From Pseudomonas sp. GL-B-19 (GTDB lineage Bacteria > Pseudomonadota > Gammaproteobacteria > Pseudomonadales > Pseudomonadaceae): 64,000 nt of DNA. The stretch spans positions 1 to 64,000 of the forward strand of contig NZ_JAHBDK010000036.1 in NCBI RefSeq assembly GCF_019956415.1. Reading direction: 5' to 3'. The first letter of the stretch is position 1, and every line of letters starts with the position of its first letter. Of the stretch, positions 34,589-43,893 are shown in pieces. The notes under the pieces are model-generated. The model was not told where the DNA came from. It ran no database searches and saw nothing but the letters and a program-made list of their open reading frames with translations. A program made the position numbers and the translations under genes.

Positions 34589-36007
34589 ATGGCAGAAGCG
34601 CGTTCGATGCACAACGACAAGGAAAGTCTCTACACCCTGACCCTCCTCAACAGCGGATTGAGCCTGCAGGTATTGAAGTTCAGTGGCGCTGAAGGCCTGA
34701 ACCAGCCCTATCGATTCGACATTGAAGTGATTGGCCTGGTGCCGGCGATGAACCTCGCCCCCCTGCTGCAACAACCGGCTTATCTGAGCATGGGCGATTA
34801 CACCGGCATTCACGGCATTGTTCATAGCGCCAGCCGTGAACATCGCGGCTTGCATCGCATCGGCTACCATCTGGTGCTAGTGCCCTACGTTCAAAACCTC
34901 GATCGCCACCGTTGCCGTCGGGTGTTTCATCGCCTCGGCGTGCCGGCAATCCTGCGTCAATTGTTCCAGGAGCATGCGCTGCCTGAGGCCAGCTATCGCC
35001 TGGAACTGGCCTGCGTGCACTACCCGCCCCGGCCGTTTTGCATTCAATACGAAGAGACCGACTTGATGTTGATGCAGCGACTCTGCGAAGAAGAAGGCAT
35101 CCACTATCACTTCGAACATCGGCAAGACGGGCATGTGCTGGTGCTGGCCGATGACACTCAGAAATTCCCCGAGGAGCCGCTGTTGCTGCCCTTTCAGGCC
35201 GATACCAGTCACGAGTCTTTGTTGCCGGTCATCCATGAGCTGTCCCAGCGTCATGACGCGCGCGCCCGACCTGAACGCCGAATCGCCCACAGTCGCGGCC
35301 CTCAAGCTACCGGTGACGGCGCAGCCAACCACACCTTCGCCAAATCATCCGTTTCGACCACACGCCCCGCCCCCGAGCAGGCACACCGCGTGCAACTCAG
35401 TCGTCGGGGACTGGAGCGGTTGCGCTGCCAGCATCGGCAGATTGAAGGCCAAAGCAATCAAGCTGACTTGCGCAGTGGAAGCATCGTACAAGTGGCGGAG
35501 CATCCACTTTCGGATTTCAACGATCAGTGGCTGACCACCGATGTTCAACACGAGGGGCAACAGCCTTCAATCCTCGTCGACCAACGTCCTCGGCGCTACA
35601 GCAACCGATTCACCGCCATTCCATGGTCAACGGAATTCAGGCCCGCACTGACACAGCCCCGGCCGAGTATTCCGGGTTATCAGACGGCGTTAGTGCTGGG
35701 CGCGGTCGGGCAACCGGCAGCGCTGGATGAACACAATCGAATACACGTGCGGCTGTGGCCAACACTGGAAGATGACGCGGATAAATCGACCGGCCTATGG
35801 CTTCCCGTGGCCCTCGCCACGGCGGACGGTCGGATTGATCCCTCCAGGCTGCCTATCGCCGGCACTGAGGTGCTCATCAGCTTTCTCGACAGCGACCCGG
35901 ACCGCCCGGTGTTGTGTGCCGCCGCAGGCCGCCCGCCAAAGCCTCCAGCCGCTTACCCATCACGCCGTGATGGACGTTTATTGCTCGATTGGCTGATCAA
36001 TCGCTAG
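34589..36007 (+). CDS. Short orphan VgrG-like type VI spike protein
   Basis: The protein has about 472 residues. The N-terminal two-thirds match the gp27-like base of VgrG (YRFDIEVIGL, IQYEETDLMLMQRLCEEEGIHYHFEH, ADDTQKFP), and GYQTALVLGAVGQPAALDEHNRIHVRLWP begins the gp5 OB-fold. The protein stops soon after FLDSDPDRPVLCAA, so the beta-helix needle and any effector tail are missing; complete VgrGs exceed 600 residues. No Hcp, PAAR, effector or immunity gene is adjacent. It may be a decayed gene or a specialised short spike. ATGs at 34589 and 34607 are both weakly supported. Confidence 0.75.
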   Translation: MAEARSMHNDKESLYTLTLLNSGLSLQVLKFSGAEGLNQPYRFDIEVIGLVPAMNLAPLLQQPAYLSMGDYTGIHGIVHSASREHRGLHRIGYHLVLVPYVQNLDRHRCRRVFHRLGVPAILRQLFQEHALPEASYRLELACVHYPPRPFCIQYEETDLMLMQRLCEEEGIHYHFEHRQDGHVLVLADDTQKFPEEPLLLPFQADTSHESLLPVIHELSQRHDARARPERRIAHSRGPQATGDGAANHTFAKSSVSTTRPAPEQAHRVQLSRRGLERLRCQHRQIEGQSNQADLRSGSIVQVAEHPLSDFNDQWLTTDVQHEGQQPSILVDQRPRRYSNRFTAIPWSTEFRPALTQPRPSIPGYQTALVLGAVGQPAALDEHNRIHVRLWPTLEDDADKSTGLWLPVALATADGRIDPSRLPIAGTEVLISFLDSDPDRPVLCAAAGRPPKPPAAYPSRRDGRLLLDWLINR

Positions 36008-37395
36008 CCCTTGTCAGCCTTGCCGGCCGCTGCGGCAAATTTGGCCAGACGCACGTCCAGGTGCCGTGGCCGGCGCCCGTGATCTTCGGCGCGCTCCTTG
36101 CGGCGGATAGCGTTGCGCACCATCAAGGAGCCGAGGTAACGAATCGGCTCCGGTGGAAAAAACCCCAAGGGGCCGTTCACCAACGGCGAACGGGTCCAGG
36201 CGTTGTCCAGCCCCAAGACCATCGAAGCCAGAATCTGCCCACCCATGTGGCACGGGCCAACACCGCTGCCGGAGTAGCCGAACCCGTAGAACACATTCCC
36301 GCTGGCGCTCATCTGGCCAAAGAACGGCAGACCGGTGACCGAGCGATCCGACGGGCCGTTCCAGGTCGCCTCGACCTTGGCGTCGGCGAACGCTGGAAAG
36401 AACTCGCTCAGGCTGTCTTTCAACAACCCGGCGTACGGCGACGGCTGATCGAACACCGGCAACATCCGCCCGCCATAGGCGAAGGTGTTACCACCCTTGC
36501 CGAGCATGATCCGGCCGTCCGGGGTGTTGTGGTAGTAGTGCACGAAAATCCGTGAATCGAGCACGGTGACACCGCTGGTCAGGCCAATTTCGTTAAGCAG
36601 ATCAGGGCGTGGTTCGGTGATCAGCATGTCGCTGGAGACAATCGCCACGCTGCGCTCGAACTGCGGGAACGCCCGGGCCATCCAGGCGTTCATCGCCAGT
36701 ACCACCCGGTCCGTGCGAACCGTGCCGTTGGGGGTTTGAATCCCCGCCGGCTTGCCCTCCTCCAACCCGGTCATCGCGGTGTTCTCGTGAACTCTCACGC
36801 CCAGCTGCAACGCCACCCGCCGCAAGCCGCGCACCAGTTTGCCCGGTTGCACACTGGCGGCCGCCGGGGAAAACCAGCCCTCCAAATGCTTGCTGGAACC
36901 GGCCATGCGTTGCACGTCGGCGACCGGACGCTGGGTGAACGAGTTGATGCCATTGCGCTCCAGCGCGGCAATCACTGCATCGGTCGAGCCACACTGGGCG
37001 CGATTGGTCGCGGTGTAGAGCGTGCCATCGAGACGGTAATCGGCATCCACGCCGTACTGTTCGCAGAAGGTGCCAATCGCGTAAATGCTGCGCTCGGATT
37101 CCTTGACCAGGCGCACCGCTTCCTCGACACCGAACAGCCGCTCCAGGGTGAAGTACTTGGCCGACCACGACAGCGCGCAACCGCCGTTGCGGCCACTGGC
37201 GCCGGCACCGCAGATGTCGGCCTCGATCAGCACCACGTCGAGTTCGGGGTTCTGCTCCTTGAGCATGATCGCGGTCCACAAACCGGTGTAGCCGCCACCG
37301 ACGATGCACACATCCGCGCGGGTGTCGCCGTCCAGTGCCGGGCAGGTGTCAGACGTCTCAGCCTTTAAGGCCTGGTCCAGCCAAAAGGGTCTCAT
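36004..37395 (-). CDS. FAD-dependent amine oxidoreductase of the aminoethylphosphonate locus
   Basis: The protein has 463 residues of the DAO/PuuB-like family. The FAD site is ADVCIVGGGYTGLWTAIMLKE, followed by GAGASGRNGGCALSW; GYSGSGVGPCHMGGQ and GLPFFGQMSASGNVFYGFG lie near the C-terminus. It follows the OPA transporter gene by 70 bases and both run away from the LysR/phnWX genes. Flavin oxidases beside phnW-phnX have been linked to oxidation of N-methylated aminoethylphosphonate (described as PbfC/PbfD), which would give phosphonoacetaldehyde for PhnX. That is a likely but unproven role here. Its last codons overlap the vgrG stop. Confidence 0.85.
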   Translation of the reverse strand: MRPFWLDQALKAETSDTCPALDGDTRADVCIVGGGYTGLWTAIMLKEQNPELDVVLIEADICGAGASGRNGGCALSWSAKYFTLERLFGVEEAVRLVKESERSIYAIGTFCEQYGVDADYRLDGTLYTATNRAQCGSTDAVIAALERNGINSFTQRPVADVQRMAGSSKHLEGWFSPAAASVQPGKLVRGLRRVALQLGVRVHENTAMTGLEEGKPAGIQTPNGTVRTDRVVLAMNAWMARAFPQFERSVAIVSSDMLITEPRPDLLNEIGLTSGVTVLDSRIFVHYYHNTPDGRIMLGKGGNTFAYGGRMLPVFDQPSPYAGLLKDSLSEFFPAFADAKVEATWNGPSDRSVTGLPFFGQMSASGNVFYGFGYSGSGVGPCHMGGQILASMVLGLDNAWTRSPLVNGPLGFFPPEPIRYLGSLMVRNAIRRKERAEDHGRRPRHLDVRLAKFAAAAGKADKG

Positions 37396-37465
37396 GGGGA
37401 AAATCTCCAGTCAGATGCCCACACGCCAGCCCGCCGCCAGTGCAGCAGGCTGCGAGGGGCAGGAT

Positions 37466-38791
37466 TCAGGTACGCAGGGGTTTGATGGCCATCGCCCGAT
37501 TGGGCACGAATGGGTAGTTGGTACGCAGGCCAGCCGGGCGGCTGTTCCAGTGGGGGATCAACACCAGGGCCGAGAACAAGGCGCAACCGGCGAAGACAAT
37601 GAACACGGTGACCGAGTCGAAGTAACCCGGCAGCAATCCACCGAGAATCGCCCCGACCGAACCGCAACCATTGACGAAACCCGCCGCCGTCGCGCCCGCC
37701 TTGGCGGTGCCGAAATCAATCGCTGCCGCGCCGCTGATCATCGAGTCCGGTCCGTACAGGGTCAGGCCCATGACAAACAACAGCACGACCACCAGCAAGA
37801 CGCTGCCGGTGTGCAGGGCGCCCATGAACAAGGCCAGGGTCACCGTCAGCGCCAACAGACTGAGGACGCAGGCCGGCATGCGTCGGGCACCGAACACCTT
37901 GTCCGACGCCAGACCGAGCAGAATGGGCCCGAGCAACCCGGCCAGTTCAAACGCGGTCGGGATGATCGCCGCGCCAACCTTGCCCACCGTCGGCATTTGC
38001 TCGAAGACGATCACCGGGCCCCACAGCAGAATCGCGTAGCGCGCCGGTTTCAGCAGAAAGTACGCCAGGCCCAGCACCAGCACCGTCCGGTTGCGCAGGA
38101 TTTCCTTCAAGGGTTCCATAATGCTGATCTTGCTTTGGGCGTCAGCCTCTTCAGCCGTCAACTCGGGTTCGAGGTCTACCGCCGGTAGACCCACGTCTTG
38201 CGGCTTGTTGCGTTGAAAAATAAAAAACAGCACGGCGACCAGCCCAACCACCGCCGCACTGGAAATGAACGCCGCATGCCAGGTGCCGATCAGCGTATAC
38301 GCCCACCAGCCCGCAAACGGCGATGCCACCAGCCCACCAAAGGCATAGCAGGAACTCCATAACCCCAGCACTCTGCCGCGCTGTTGCGCGGGGAAGAAAC
38401 TGCCGAGGTTCTTACACAGCCCGGACCAGCCAGTGGACTGCGCCAAACCTTGAATCAACATGCAGGTCGCGAAGATCGGCAGTGTCGCGTAAGTGCCCAT
38501 CACCAGCGCTGCTGCCGCCGAAATCAGTAACCCGCCGAGCACCACGACCCGTGGGCCAAAGCGGTCGGCGAGCATGCCCCAGGTGAACTGCCCAAAGGCG
38601 TACGCCGCCAGGTAGATCGCGTCGAGGTTGGCCATGGCCATTTTGTCGAGCATGAAGGTGGGGTCTTCGGCGATCCCCAGTTTTGCCACGGAAAACGCTT
38701 TGCGGGTGAAGTAGAAAGCGGCGTAGGCGAGCCAGGTGATCGCAAAGATCTGCACGCGCCAACGCTTGATGGTGCCGATGGGATTGTTCAT
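37466..38791 (-). CDS. OPA-family MFS transporter (GlpT/UhpC-like), probable phosphonate importer
   Basis: The protein has 441 residues with about 12 membrane helices and belongs to the organophosphate:phosphate antiporter branch (FYFTRKAFSVAK near the first helix, AYAFGQFTWGMLADRFGPR, WSGLCKNLGSFFP). Members carry phosphorylated or phosphonate organic acids. Its place with phnW, phnX and a flavin oxidase points to 2-aminoethylphosphonate or a methylated form. The ATG at 38791 (MNNPIG) is chosen over an upstream extension of 49 residues lacking membrane character. It lies 266 bases from the divergent LysR gene. Confidence 0.85.
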   Translation of the reverse strand: MNNPIGTIKRWRVQIFAITWLAYAAFYFTRKAFSVAKLGIAEDPTFMLDKMAMANLDAIYLAAYAFGQFTWGMLADRFGPRVVVLGGLLISAAAALVMGTYATLPIFATCMLIQGLAQSTGWSGLCKNLGSFFPAQQRGRVLGLWSSCYAFGGLVASPFAGWWAYTLIGTWHAAFISSAAVVGLVAVLFFIFQRNKPQDVGLPAVDLEPELTAEEADAQSKISIMEPLKEILRNRTVLVLGLAYFLLKPARYAILLWGPVIVFEQMPTVGKVGAAIIPTAFELAGLLGPILLGLASDKVFGARRMPACVLSLLALTVTLALFMGALHTGSVLLVVVLLFVMGLTLYGPDSMISGAAAIDFGTAKAGATAAGFVNGCGSVGAILGGLLPGYFDSVTVFIVFAGCALFSALVLIPHWNSRPAGLRTNYPFVPNRAMAIKPLRT

Positions 38792-39002
38792 TGTGGTTCT
38801 GACCTCAGGGTGTGAGTGTGCCGGCAGAATGGGTAGAAACGCCTGTGTTTTTATTGTTGAGCACTGCGATATCGCTGTTTCCCTGTGGCGATACCGGTCA
38901 GATGAGTCCTGCTGTTGCGCGCACAGGCTCATGGCCACCGATGCTGTTCGACTGACCAGTCACCGGGGCTGAGGTGGATAAAAACAATTACTGATTAATA
39001 AG

Positions 39003-39025
39003 TGAAATCGATTTATCGTATTTCA
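39003..39025. promoter_or_regulatory. LysR-type operator between the OPA transporter and LysR genes
   Basis: TGAAAT, 11 bases, ATTTCA is a symmetrical T-N11-A site of the kind bound by LysR proteins. It is 33 bases before the regulator's start and would serve both directions. Confidence 0.6.
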
Positions 39026-39057
39026 AAAATAAGCTCAACTTGTTACTAGAGGTTTCG

Positions 39058-39930
39058 ATGTCGGTTTCCCACGCCCAACTCAAAGCCTTCCACGCCGTGG
39101 CCGTCCACGGAAGCTTTACCAAAGCCGCCGAGCGGTTGTTCCTCACGCAACCGGCCATTTCCGACCAGGTACGCAAACTCGAAGAGCGCTTCGGTGTGTT
39201 GCTGTTCCACCGCAACAAACGCTCGGTGCGCCTGACGGATCTGGGCGAGCGCTTGCTCGCCATCACGCAGCGACTGTTCGTGATTGAGGCCGAAGCGCAG
39301 GAGCTGTTGCAGGATTCCCAGGCGCTGCAAACCGGCAGCCTGATCCTCGCGGTGGATGCACCGGTGCACGTGCTGCCGCAGATCGCGCGGTTCTGCGAAC
39401 GCTATCCGGGCATCAGTGTGAAGATTGAAACCGGCAACACCGATGAGTCGCTGTTTCGCCTGTTCAACTATCAGGCTGACCTCGCTTTGCTGGGGCGGGA
39501 TGTCAGCGATGAACGGCTGATCTCATTGCCACTGCGCAATGACCCGATGGTGGCGTTTGTTTCACGCCATCATCCGTGGGCGGATCGCGAGTCGATCTGT
39601 CTCGCGGACCTGGATGACACGCCGTTGGTGCTGCGGGAAATCGGTTCGGTGACGCGCCAGACACTGGAAGAGGAAATGGCCCGGGCGGGGTTTCGCATTC
39701 GCCCGGCGATCCAGGTGGAAGGACGGGAAGCGGCGCGGGAGGCTGTGGTGGTCGGGATTGGCGTTGGGGTGGTGTCGGCGGCGGAATTTGGTGCTGACTC
39801 GCGGGTGTGTGCGTTGCCGATTACCGATTGCACACGGCGATTGACCGAGACACTGGTGTGCTTGCGCGAGCAGAGCTCGCGGCGGGTGGTGGCGACGTTT
39901 CTGGAGATGCTTCGCGAGAGTCTTGTTTAG
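39058..39930 (+). CDS. LysR-family regulator, probably of the phosphonate transporter/oxidase genes
   Basis: The protein has 290 residues. The helix-turn-helix is at about residues 3-62 (AQLKAFHAVAVHGSFTKAAERLFLTQPAISDQVRKLEE), then the effector domain follows (ILAVDAPVHVLPQIARF, RQTLEEEMARAG). It is divergent from the transporter and oxidase genes and carries a T-N11-A palindrome in its own promoter. The ATG at 39058 fits; an upstream TTG at 39040 would add six residues. It resembles the LysR gene at 40026 in length and in the LVLREIGSVTRQT/MVLREPSSITRRT segment, so the two look like paralogues. Confidence 0.88.
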   Translation: MSVSHAQLKAFHAVAVHGSFTKAAERLFLTQPAISDQVRKLEERFGVLLFHRNKRSVRLTDLGERLLAITQRLFVIEAEAQELLQDSQALQTGSLILAVDAPVHVLPQIARFCERYPGISVKIETGNTDESLFRLFNYQADLALLGRDVSDERLISLPLRNDPMVAFVSRHHPWADRESICLADLDDTPLVLREIGSVTRQTLEEEMARAGFRIRPAIQVEGREAAREAVVVGIGVGVVSAAEFGADSRVCALPITDCTRRLTETLVCLREQSSRRVVATFLEMLRESLV

Positions 39931-39938
39931 GCAGGTCC

Positions 39939-40016
39939 GGCCCCATCGCGGGCAAGCCTTGCTCCTACGGGAGGAAACGCCATTCCTGTAGGAGCAAGGC
40001 TTGCCCGCGATGACCG
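39939..40016. repeat. REPIN (paired REP hairpin)
   Basis: ATCGCGGGCAAGCCTTGCTCCTAC and GTAGGAGCAAGGCTTGCCCGCGAT, with only about 22 bases between them, lie between two converging LysR genes. Confidence 0.9.
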
Positions 40017-40025
40017 CGCCTCGGT

Positions 40026-40886
40026 TTATCTGGAAGGTGCTAATCCAAAAAACGCCTGTATCAAGCGCAAATCCCGCCGCCGCTCCATGCACCCGATCAT
40101 GTGCCGGTTCACCAGTCCTTCCCCCACAATCGGCACCGCCGCCACCCGTGGGTCATGGCTGACTTCTACCGACGACACCACGCCCACCCCCAATTCCGCC
40201 GCCACGGCCTCGGTCACCGCTTCCCGACTGTCAAGTTCCAGCAACACCCGTGGATTGACCACCGCCGCCGCGCAGGCTTCATCGAACGTGCGTCGGGTAA
40301 TCGAACTCGGTTCACGCAACACCATGATCACCTGATCCAGTTCATTGAGCTTCACGCTGTTCGCCTTGGCCCAAGGATGGCTTTCAGGCACCAACGCACA
40401 AATCCGCGATTCACTCAGCGCCTGCAAATGCAGGCCTTTGCGCGGTTCAACCTCGGTCAGCACCGCCACGTCAGCATGCTCGGACAATAACGCCGTCAGG
40501 GTTTCCTGGGCATTGCCCAGCCGCAGGTTCACGGTGATGCCCGGGTAGCGCGCGCGCAGACTGGCCAACATCGGCATCACCAAGTGTGGTCCATCTGCCG
40601 CCACTTCCAGGCGCCCGGTCAGCAACTGCCGGTTCGCTTCAAGCATCACCTGCGCCTCTTCCGCCAGGCCGAACATGGCCCGAGTGATCGCGGCCAGTTT
40701 GGTGCCCTCTTCCGTCAGCTCCACTCGTCGTGCGGTACGACGCAACAAGGTGATCTGGTAATGCTCCTCCAGGGCCTTGATGTGCCCGGTCACCGCCGGC
40801 TGACTGATAAACAACCGCGTCGCAGCTCGGGTGAAGCTGCCTTCGCGGGCCACGGCGTCAAAGGCTCGAAGCTGGAACAGGTTCAT
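40026..40886 (-). CDS. LysR-family regulator of phnWX
   Basis: The protein has 286 residues. The helix-turn-helix is at about residues 1-60 (NLFQLRAFDAVAREGSFTRAATRLFISQPAVTGHIKALEE). The effector domain contains VAADGPHLVMPMLASLRARYP and MVLREPSSITRRTFDEA. It starts 109 bases from phnW in the opposite direction and the gap contains a symmetrical A/T-rich site, so activation of phnW and phnX by this protein is the simplest reading. A LysR gene next to phnWX is common in Pseudomonas, where phosphonate can induce the genes without phosphate starvation. Confidence 0.88.
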   Translation of the reverse strand: MNLFQLRAFDAVAREGSFTRAATRLFISQPAVTGHIKALEEHYQITLLRRTARRVELTEEGTKLAAITRAMFGLAEEAQVMLEANRQLLTGRLEVAADGPHLVMPMLASLRARYPGITVNLRLGNAQETLTALLSEHADVAVLTEVEPRKGLHLQALSESRICALVPESHPWAKANSVKLNELDQVIMVLREPSSITRRTFDEACAAAVVNPRVLLELDSREAVTEAVAAELGVGVVSSVEVSHDPRVAAVPIVGEGLVNRHMIGCMERRRDLRLIQAFFGLAPSR

Positions 40887-40921
40887 GAATAACTCTCGCT
40901 GATGGTTGGCATAACAACAAA

Positions 40922-40948
40922 CAATTTGATTGATACAACCGCAAATTG
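40922..40948. promoter_or_regulatory. Candidate LysR operator upstream of phnW
   Basis: CAATTTG (40922-40928) and CAAATTG (40942-40948) are exact inverted repeats 13 bases apart in the LysR/phnW intergenic region. Confidence 0.5.
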
Positions 40949-40995
40949 CAATTTATGTCCCGTAGCTTCATCCCATCAAATGCGAGGACACGAGA

Positions 40996-42105
40996 ATGAG
41001 TACTGCCGAACCCATCCTGCTCACCCCCGGCCCACTGACCACATCGACCCGCACCCGTCAGGCGATGATGGTCGACTGGGGTTCATGGGATGACCGCTTC
41101 AATCAACTGACCGCCAGCCTGTGCGAGCAATTGCTGGCCATCATCAACGGCGGCGCCAGCCACCACTGCGTGCCCCTGCAAGGTAGCGGCACCTTCGCGG
41201 TCGAGGCAGCGATCGGCACGCTGGTGCCCCGCGACGGCAAAGTGCTGGTGTTGATCAACGGCGCCTACGGCAAACGCCTGGCGAAAATCTGCGAAGTGCT
41301 CGGTCGCTCTTTCAGCACTTTCGAGACCGCTGAAGACGAACCGACCACCGCTGCCGACGTCGACCGCCTGCTGCACGCCGACCCCAGCATCACGCATGTC
41401 GCACTGATTCACTGCGAAACCAGCACCGGCATCCTCAACCCGCTGCCGGAAATTGCCGACGTCATTGCCCGACACGGCAAACGCCTGATCATCGACGCCA
41501 TGAGTTCGTTCGGCGCGCTGCCGGTGGATGCACAACAGGTGCCGTTCGACGCCCTGATCGCCGCGTCCGGCAAATGCCTGGAAGGCGTACCGGGCATGGG
41601 TTTCGTCTTCGCTCGCAAAGAGTCATTGGCCAACGCCGCCGGCAACTCGCACTCGCTGGCGATGGACCTGTTCGACCAGCACACCTACATGGCCAAGACC
41701 GGTCAATGGCGCTTCACTCCGCCGACCCATGTGGTCGCGGCGCTGCACGAAGCCTTGCTGCAATACAACGAAGAAGGTGGCTTGCCGGCGCGTCATCAGC
41801 GCTATGCCGACAACTGCAAAGTGCTGCTTGATGACATGGCCCAACTTGGCCTGCGCAGCTTCCTGCCCGCCGCGATTCAGGCGCCGATCATCGTCACGTT
41901 CCACGCACCGAAAGATCCGCGTTACCAGTTCAAGGAATTCTACGAACGGGTCAAGGCCAAGGGTTTCATCCTCTACCCCGGCAAATTGACTCAGGTTGAA
42001 ACCTTTCGTGTCGGCTGCATCGGCCACGTCAATCAGACCGAGATGCACGCGGCCGTGGCGGCGGTTGCCGAAGCTTTGCGCGAGATGGAAGTGTTAGAGA
42101 TCTAA
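40996..42105 (+). CDS. phnW: 2-Aminoethylphosphonate:pyruvate transaminase
   Basis: The protein has 369 residues, a PLP fold-type I aminotransferase. It converts 2-aminoethylphosphonate and pyruvate to phosphonoacetaldehyde and alanine. [18 protein letters not shown] is the typical start, [14 protein letters not shown] holds the PLP-contact aspartate, and Lys193 in [12 protein letters not shown] binds PLP. The length matches known PhnW proteins. phnX follows 151 bases on, with a REPIN between the two genes. GAGGACACGAGA precedes the ATG. Confidence 0.95.
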   Translation: MSTAEPILLTPGPLTTSTRTRQAMMVDWGSWDDRFNQLTASLCEQLLAIINGGASHHCVPLQGSGTFAVEAAIGTLVPRDGKVLVLINGAYGKRLAKICEVLGRSFSTFETAEDEPTTAADVDRLLHADPSITHVALIHCETSTGILNPLPEIADVIARHGKRLIIDAMSSFGALPVDAQQVPFDALIAASGKCLEGVPGMGFVFARKESLANAAGNSHSLAMDLFDQHTYMAKTGQWRFTPPTHVVAALHEALLQYNEEGGLPARHQRYADNCKVLLDDMAQLGLRSFLPAAIQAPIIVTFHAPKDPRYQFKEFYERVKAKGFILYPGKLTQVETFRVGCIGHVNQTEMHAAVAAVAEALREMEVLEI

Positions 42106-42118
42106 ACCACACCACCTT

Positions 42119-42213
42119 CCCCTGTGGGAGCGAGCCTGCTCGCGATAGCGGTCCGACATTCACCATCAATGTCAACTGACAGAGCCTCATCGCGAGCAGG
42201 CTCACTCCCACAA
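42119..42213. repeat. REPIN between phnW and phnX
   Basis: GTGGGAGCGAGCCTGCTCGCGA and TCGCGAGCAGGCTCACTCCCAC are separated by about 50 bases. The hairpin could lower readthrough or affect mRNA stability between two genes of one pathway. Confidence 0.9.
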
Positions 42214-42256
42214 AAAGCTGCTCCCCATAGCCAGTTTTCACAGGAAAATAGTCACC

Positions 42257-43084
42257 ATGAACTACGCAAACCCAACCAAACTGCAAGCCGCCATCCTCGA
42301 CTGGGCCGGCACCGTCGTTGACTTCGGTTCCTTCGCACCTACCCAGATCTTTGTCGAAGCCTTCGCCGAATTCGACGTTCAGGTCTCCATCGAAGAAGCC
42401 CGAGGGCCGATGGGCATGGGCAAGTGGGACCACATCCGCACCCTGTGCGATCAGCCGAAAGTCGCCGAGCGTTATCGCGCCGTGTTCGGCCGCGCACCGA
42501 CCGACGACGATGTCACCGCCATCTACAAACGCTTCATGCCGCTGCAAATCGAAAAAATTGCCGAACACTCGGCCCTGATTCCGGGAGCACTGGAGACCAT
42601 CGCCAACCTGCGCCAACAAGGGATCAAGATCGGCTCGTGCTCCGGTTACCCGAAACAGGTCATGGATAAAGTGGTCGAGCTGGCCGCCACCAACGGTTAC
42701 GTCGCCGACCACGTGGTCGCCACTGACGAAGTCCCCAACGGTCGTCCGTGGCCTGCTCAGGCTTTAGCGAACGTGATTGCGCTGGGCATCGACGATGTCG
42801 CCGCCTGTGTGAAGATCGACGACACCGTGCCGGGCATTCTCGAAGGTCGTCGTGCCGGCATGTGGACCGTGGCGCTGATCTGCTCGGGCAACGCGCTGGG
42901 CCTGGACTACGAAGGCTATCGCGCCCTCGGCAGCGAGAAACTGAACAGCGAACGCAAGCGTATCCACGCGATGTTCGAAAGCTCACGCCCGCACTACATG
43001 ATCGACACCATCACCGACTTGCCGGAAGTGATTGCCGACATCAACAAGCGCCTGGCCAATGGTGAGATGCCGCAAAGCAGCTGA
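42257..43084 (+). CDS. phnX: Phosphonoacetaldehyde hydrolase (phosphonatase)
   Basis: The protein has 275 residues of the HAD superfamily. It splits the C-P bond of phosphonoacetaldehyde to acetaldehyde and phosphate. Asp15 in LDWAGT is the nucleophile and Lys56 in [11 protein letters not shown] is the Schiff-base lysine that marks phosphonatases. SGYPKQ and [12 protein letters not shown] complete the HAD motifs. AGGAAAATAGTCACC precedes the ATG. It is the second step after PhnW and its gene is followed by a strong terminator. Confidence 0.95.
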   Translation: MNYANPTKLQAAILDWAGTVVDFGSFAPTQIFVEAFAEFDVQVSIEEARGPMGMGKWDHIRTLCDQPKVAERYRAVFGRAPTDDDVTAIYKRFMPLQIEKIAEHSALIPGALETIANLRQQGIKIGSCSGYPKQVMDKVVELAATNGYVADHVVATDEVPNGRPWPAQALANVIALGIDDVAACVKIDDTVPGILEGRRAGMWTVALICSGNALGLDYEGYRALGSEKLNSERKRIHAMFESSRPHYMIDTITDLPEVIADINKRLANGEMPQSS

Positions 43085-43102
43085 TCGCGGTTCTCTGCGC
43101 AT

Positions 43103-43141
43103 AAAAAGCGCCCGTCCCCCAAAGGAACGGGCGCTTTTTTA
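43103..43141 (+). terminator. Rho-independent terminator after phnX
   Basis: AAAAAGCGCCCGT and ACGGGCGCTTTTT pair across CCCCCAAAGGA, ending in a T-run. The A-run on the left makes it usable in both directions. Confidence 0.93.
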
Positions 43142-43271
43142 TTGCCAATCACTTGATCCAGAGCCTTGAACACTCAAATAGCCACAGGCAAATCCACCAA
43201 ATCGGATTACAGTAAAGGAACACCGTCGGACAAGAACGGTGGCTTTAGACCAGACCTGTGAGGAACACCCT

Positions 43272-43820
43272 ATGCCATGGAAGAATTCCGAATCACGCTA
43301 CAGCACCGTATCGATCACGCTGCATTGGTTGATGCTGGTCTTGCTGGCGCTGGTATACGCCAGTATCGAGTTTCGCGGGATCTTCCCTAAAGGCAGTGGC
43401 GGTCGAACGCTGATCGTCGAATCGCACTTCTTGCTGGGCCTGACTGTGTTCGTGCTGGTCTGGCTCAGGTTATTCGCCCGCAGCCTGGGGCCCGCACCGC
43501 AGATCTTCCCCGCCTCGCCTCACTGGCAAACCACACTCGCGAAGTTGATGCACTGGGCGTTGTACATTTTTATGATCGCAATGCCGATTCTCGGGTGGCT
43601 GGTGACCAGCGCCAAGGGTAATCAAGTGATGTTTTACGGCTTTGACCTCCCGATGCTGGTGGCGGAAGACAAGGACTTCGCCAAACAGCTCCAGGGCTGG
43701 CACGTGCTCGGTGGCACCATCGGCTACTGGCTGATCGGCCTGCACGCCGTGGCCGGGATCTATCACCACTATGTGGTGGGCGATAACACCTTGCTGCGGA
43801 TGATGCCTAAAAGCAAATGA
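43272..43820 (+). CDS. Cytochrome b561 family protein
   Basis: The protein has 182 residues with four membrane helices. Heme-ligand histidines are in SITLHWLMLV, VESHFLLG, LMHWALYIFM and LIGLHAVAGIYHHY. It is of the YodB/CybB type, a small inner-membrane electron carrier. The ATG at 43272 has AGGAACACCC before it. The N-terminus is only about 28% of the way similar to the one at 19607 by eye, so the two are distinct family members. It stands alone and has no obvious partner. Confidence 0.88.
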   Translation: MPWKNSESRYSTVSITLHWLMLVLLALVYASIEFRGIFPKGSGGRTLIVESHFLLGLTVFVLVWLRLFARSLGPAPQIFPASPHWQTTLAKLMHWALYIFMIAMPILGWLVTSAKGNQVMFYGFDLPMLVAEDKDFAKQLQGWHVLGGTIGYWLIGLHAVAGIYHHYVVGDNTLLRMMPKSK

Positions 43821-43837
43821 GCACGGTTGAACGCGTT

Positions 43838-43890
43838 CCTGTAATTGGATGGACTCGCCCAAGCCGAGGCGTCTTTGCGCCACGGTGGCG
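43838..43890. repeat. Dispersed repeat, copy 2
   Basis: This 53-base segment beginning CCTGTAATTGGATGGACTCG matches, with about four changes, the reverse complement of 96-148. It lies between the converging cytochrome b561 and desulfhydrase genes. Confidence 0.8.
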
Positions 43891-43893
43891 TAG

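Noticed and set aside
36970-37400. Possible operon from LRR-kinase or vgrG into the flavin oxidase
   Set aside because: The oxidase is on the opposite strand and belongs with the transporter gene.
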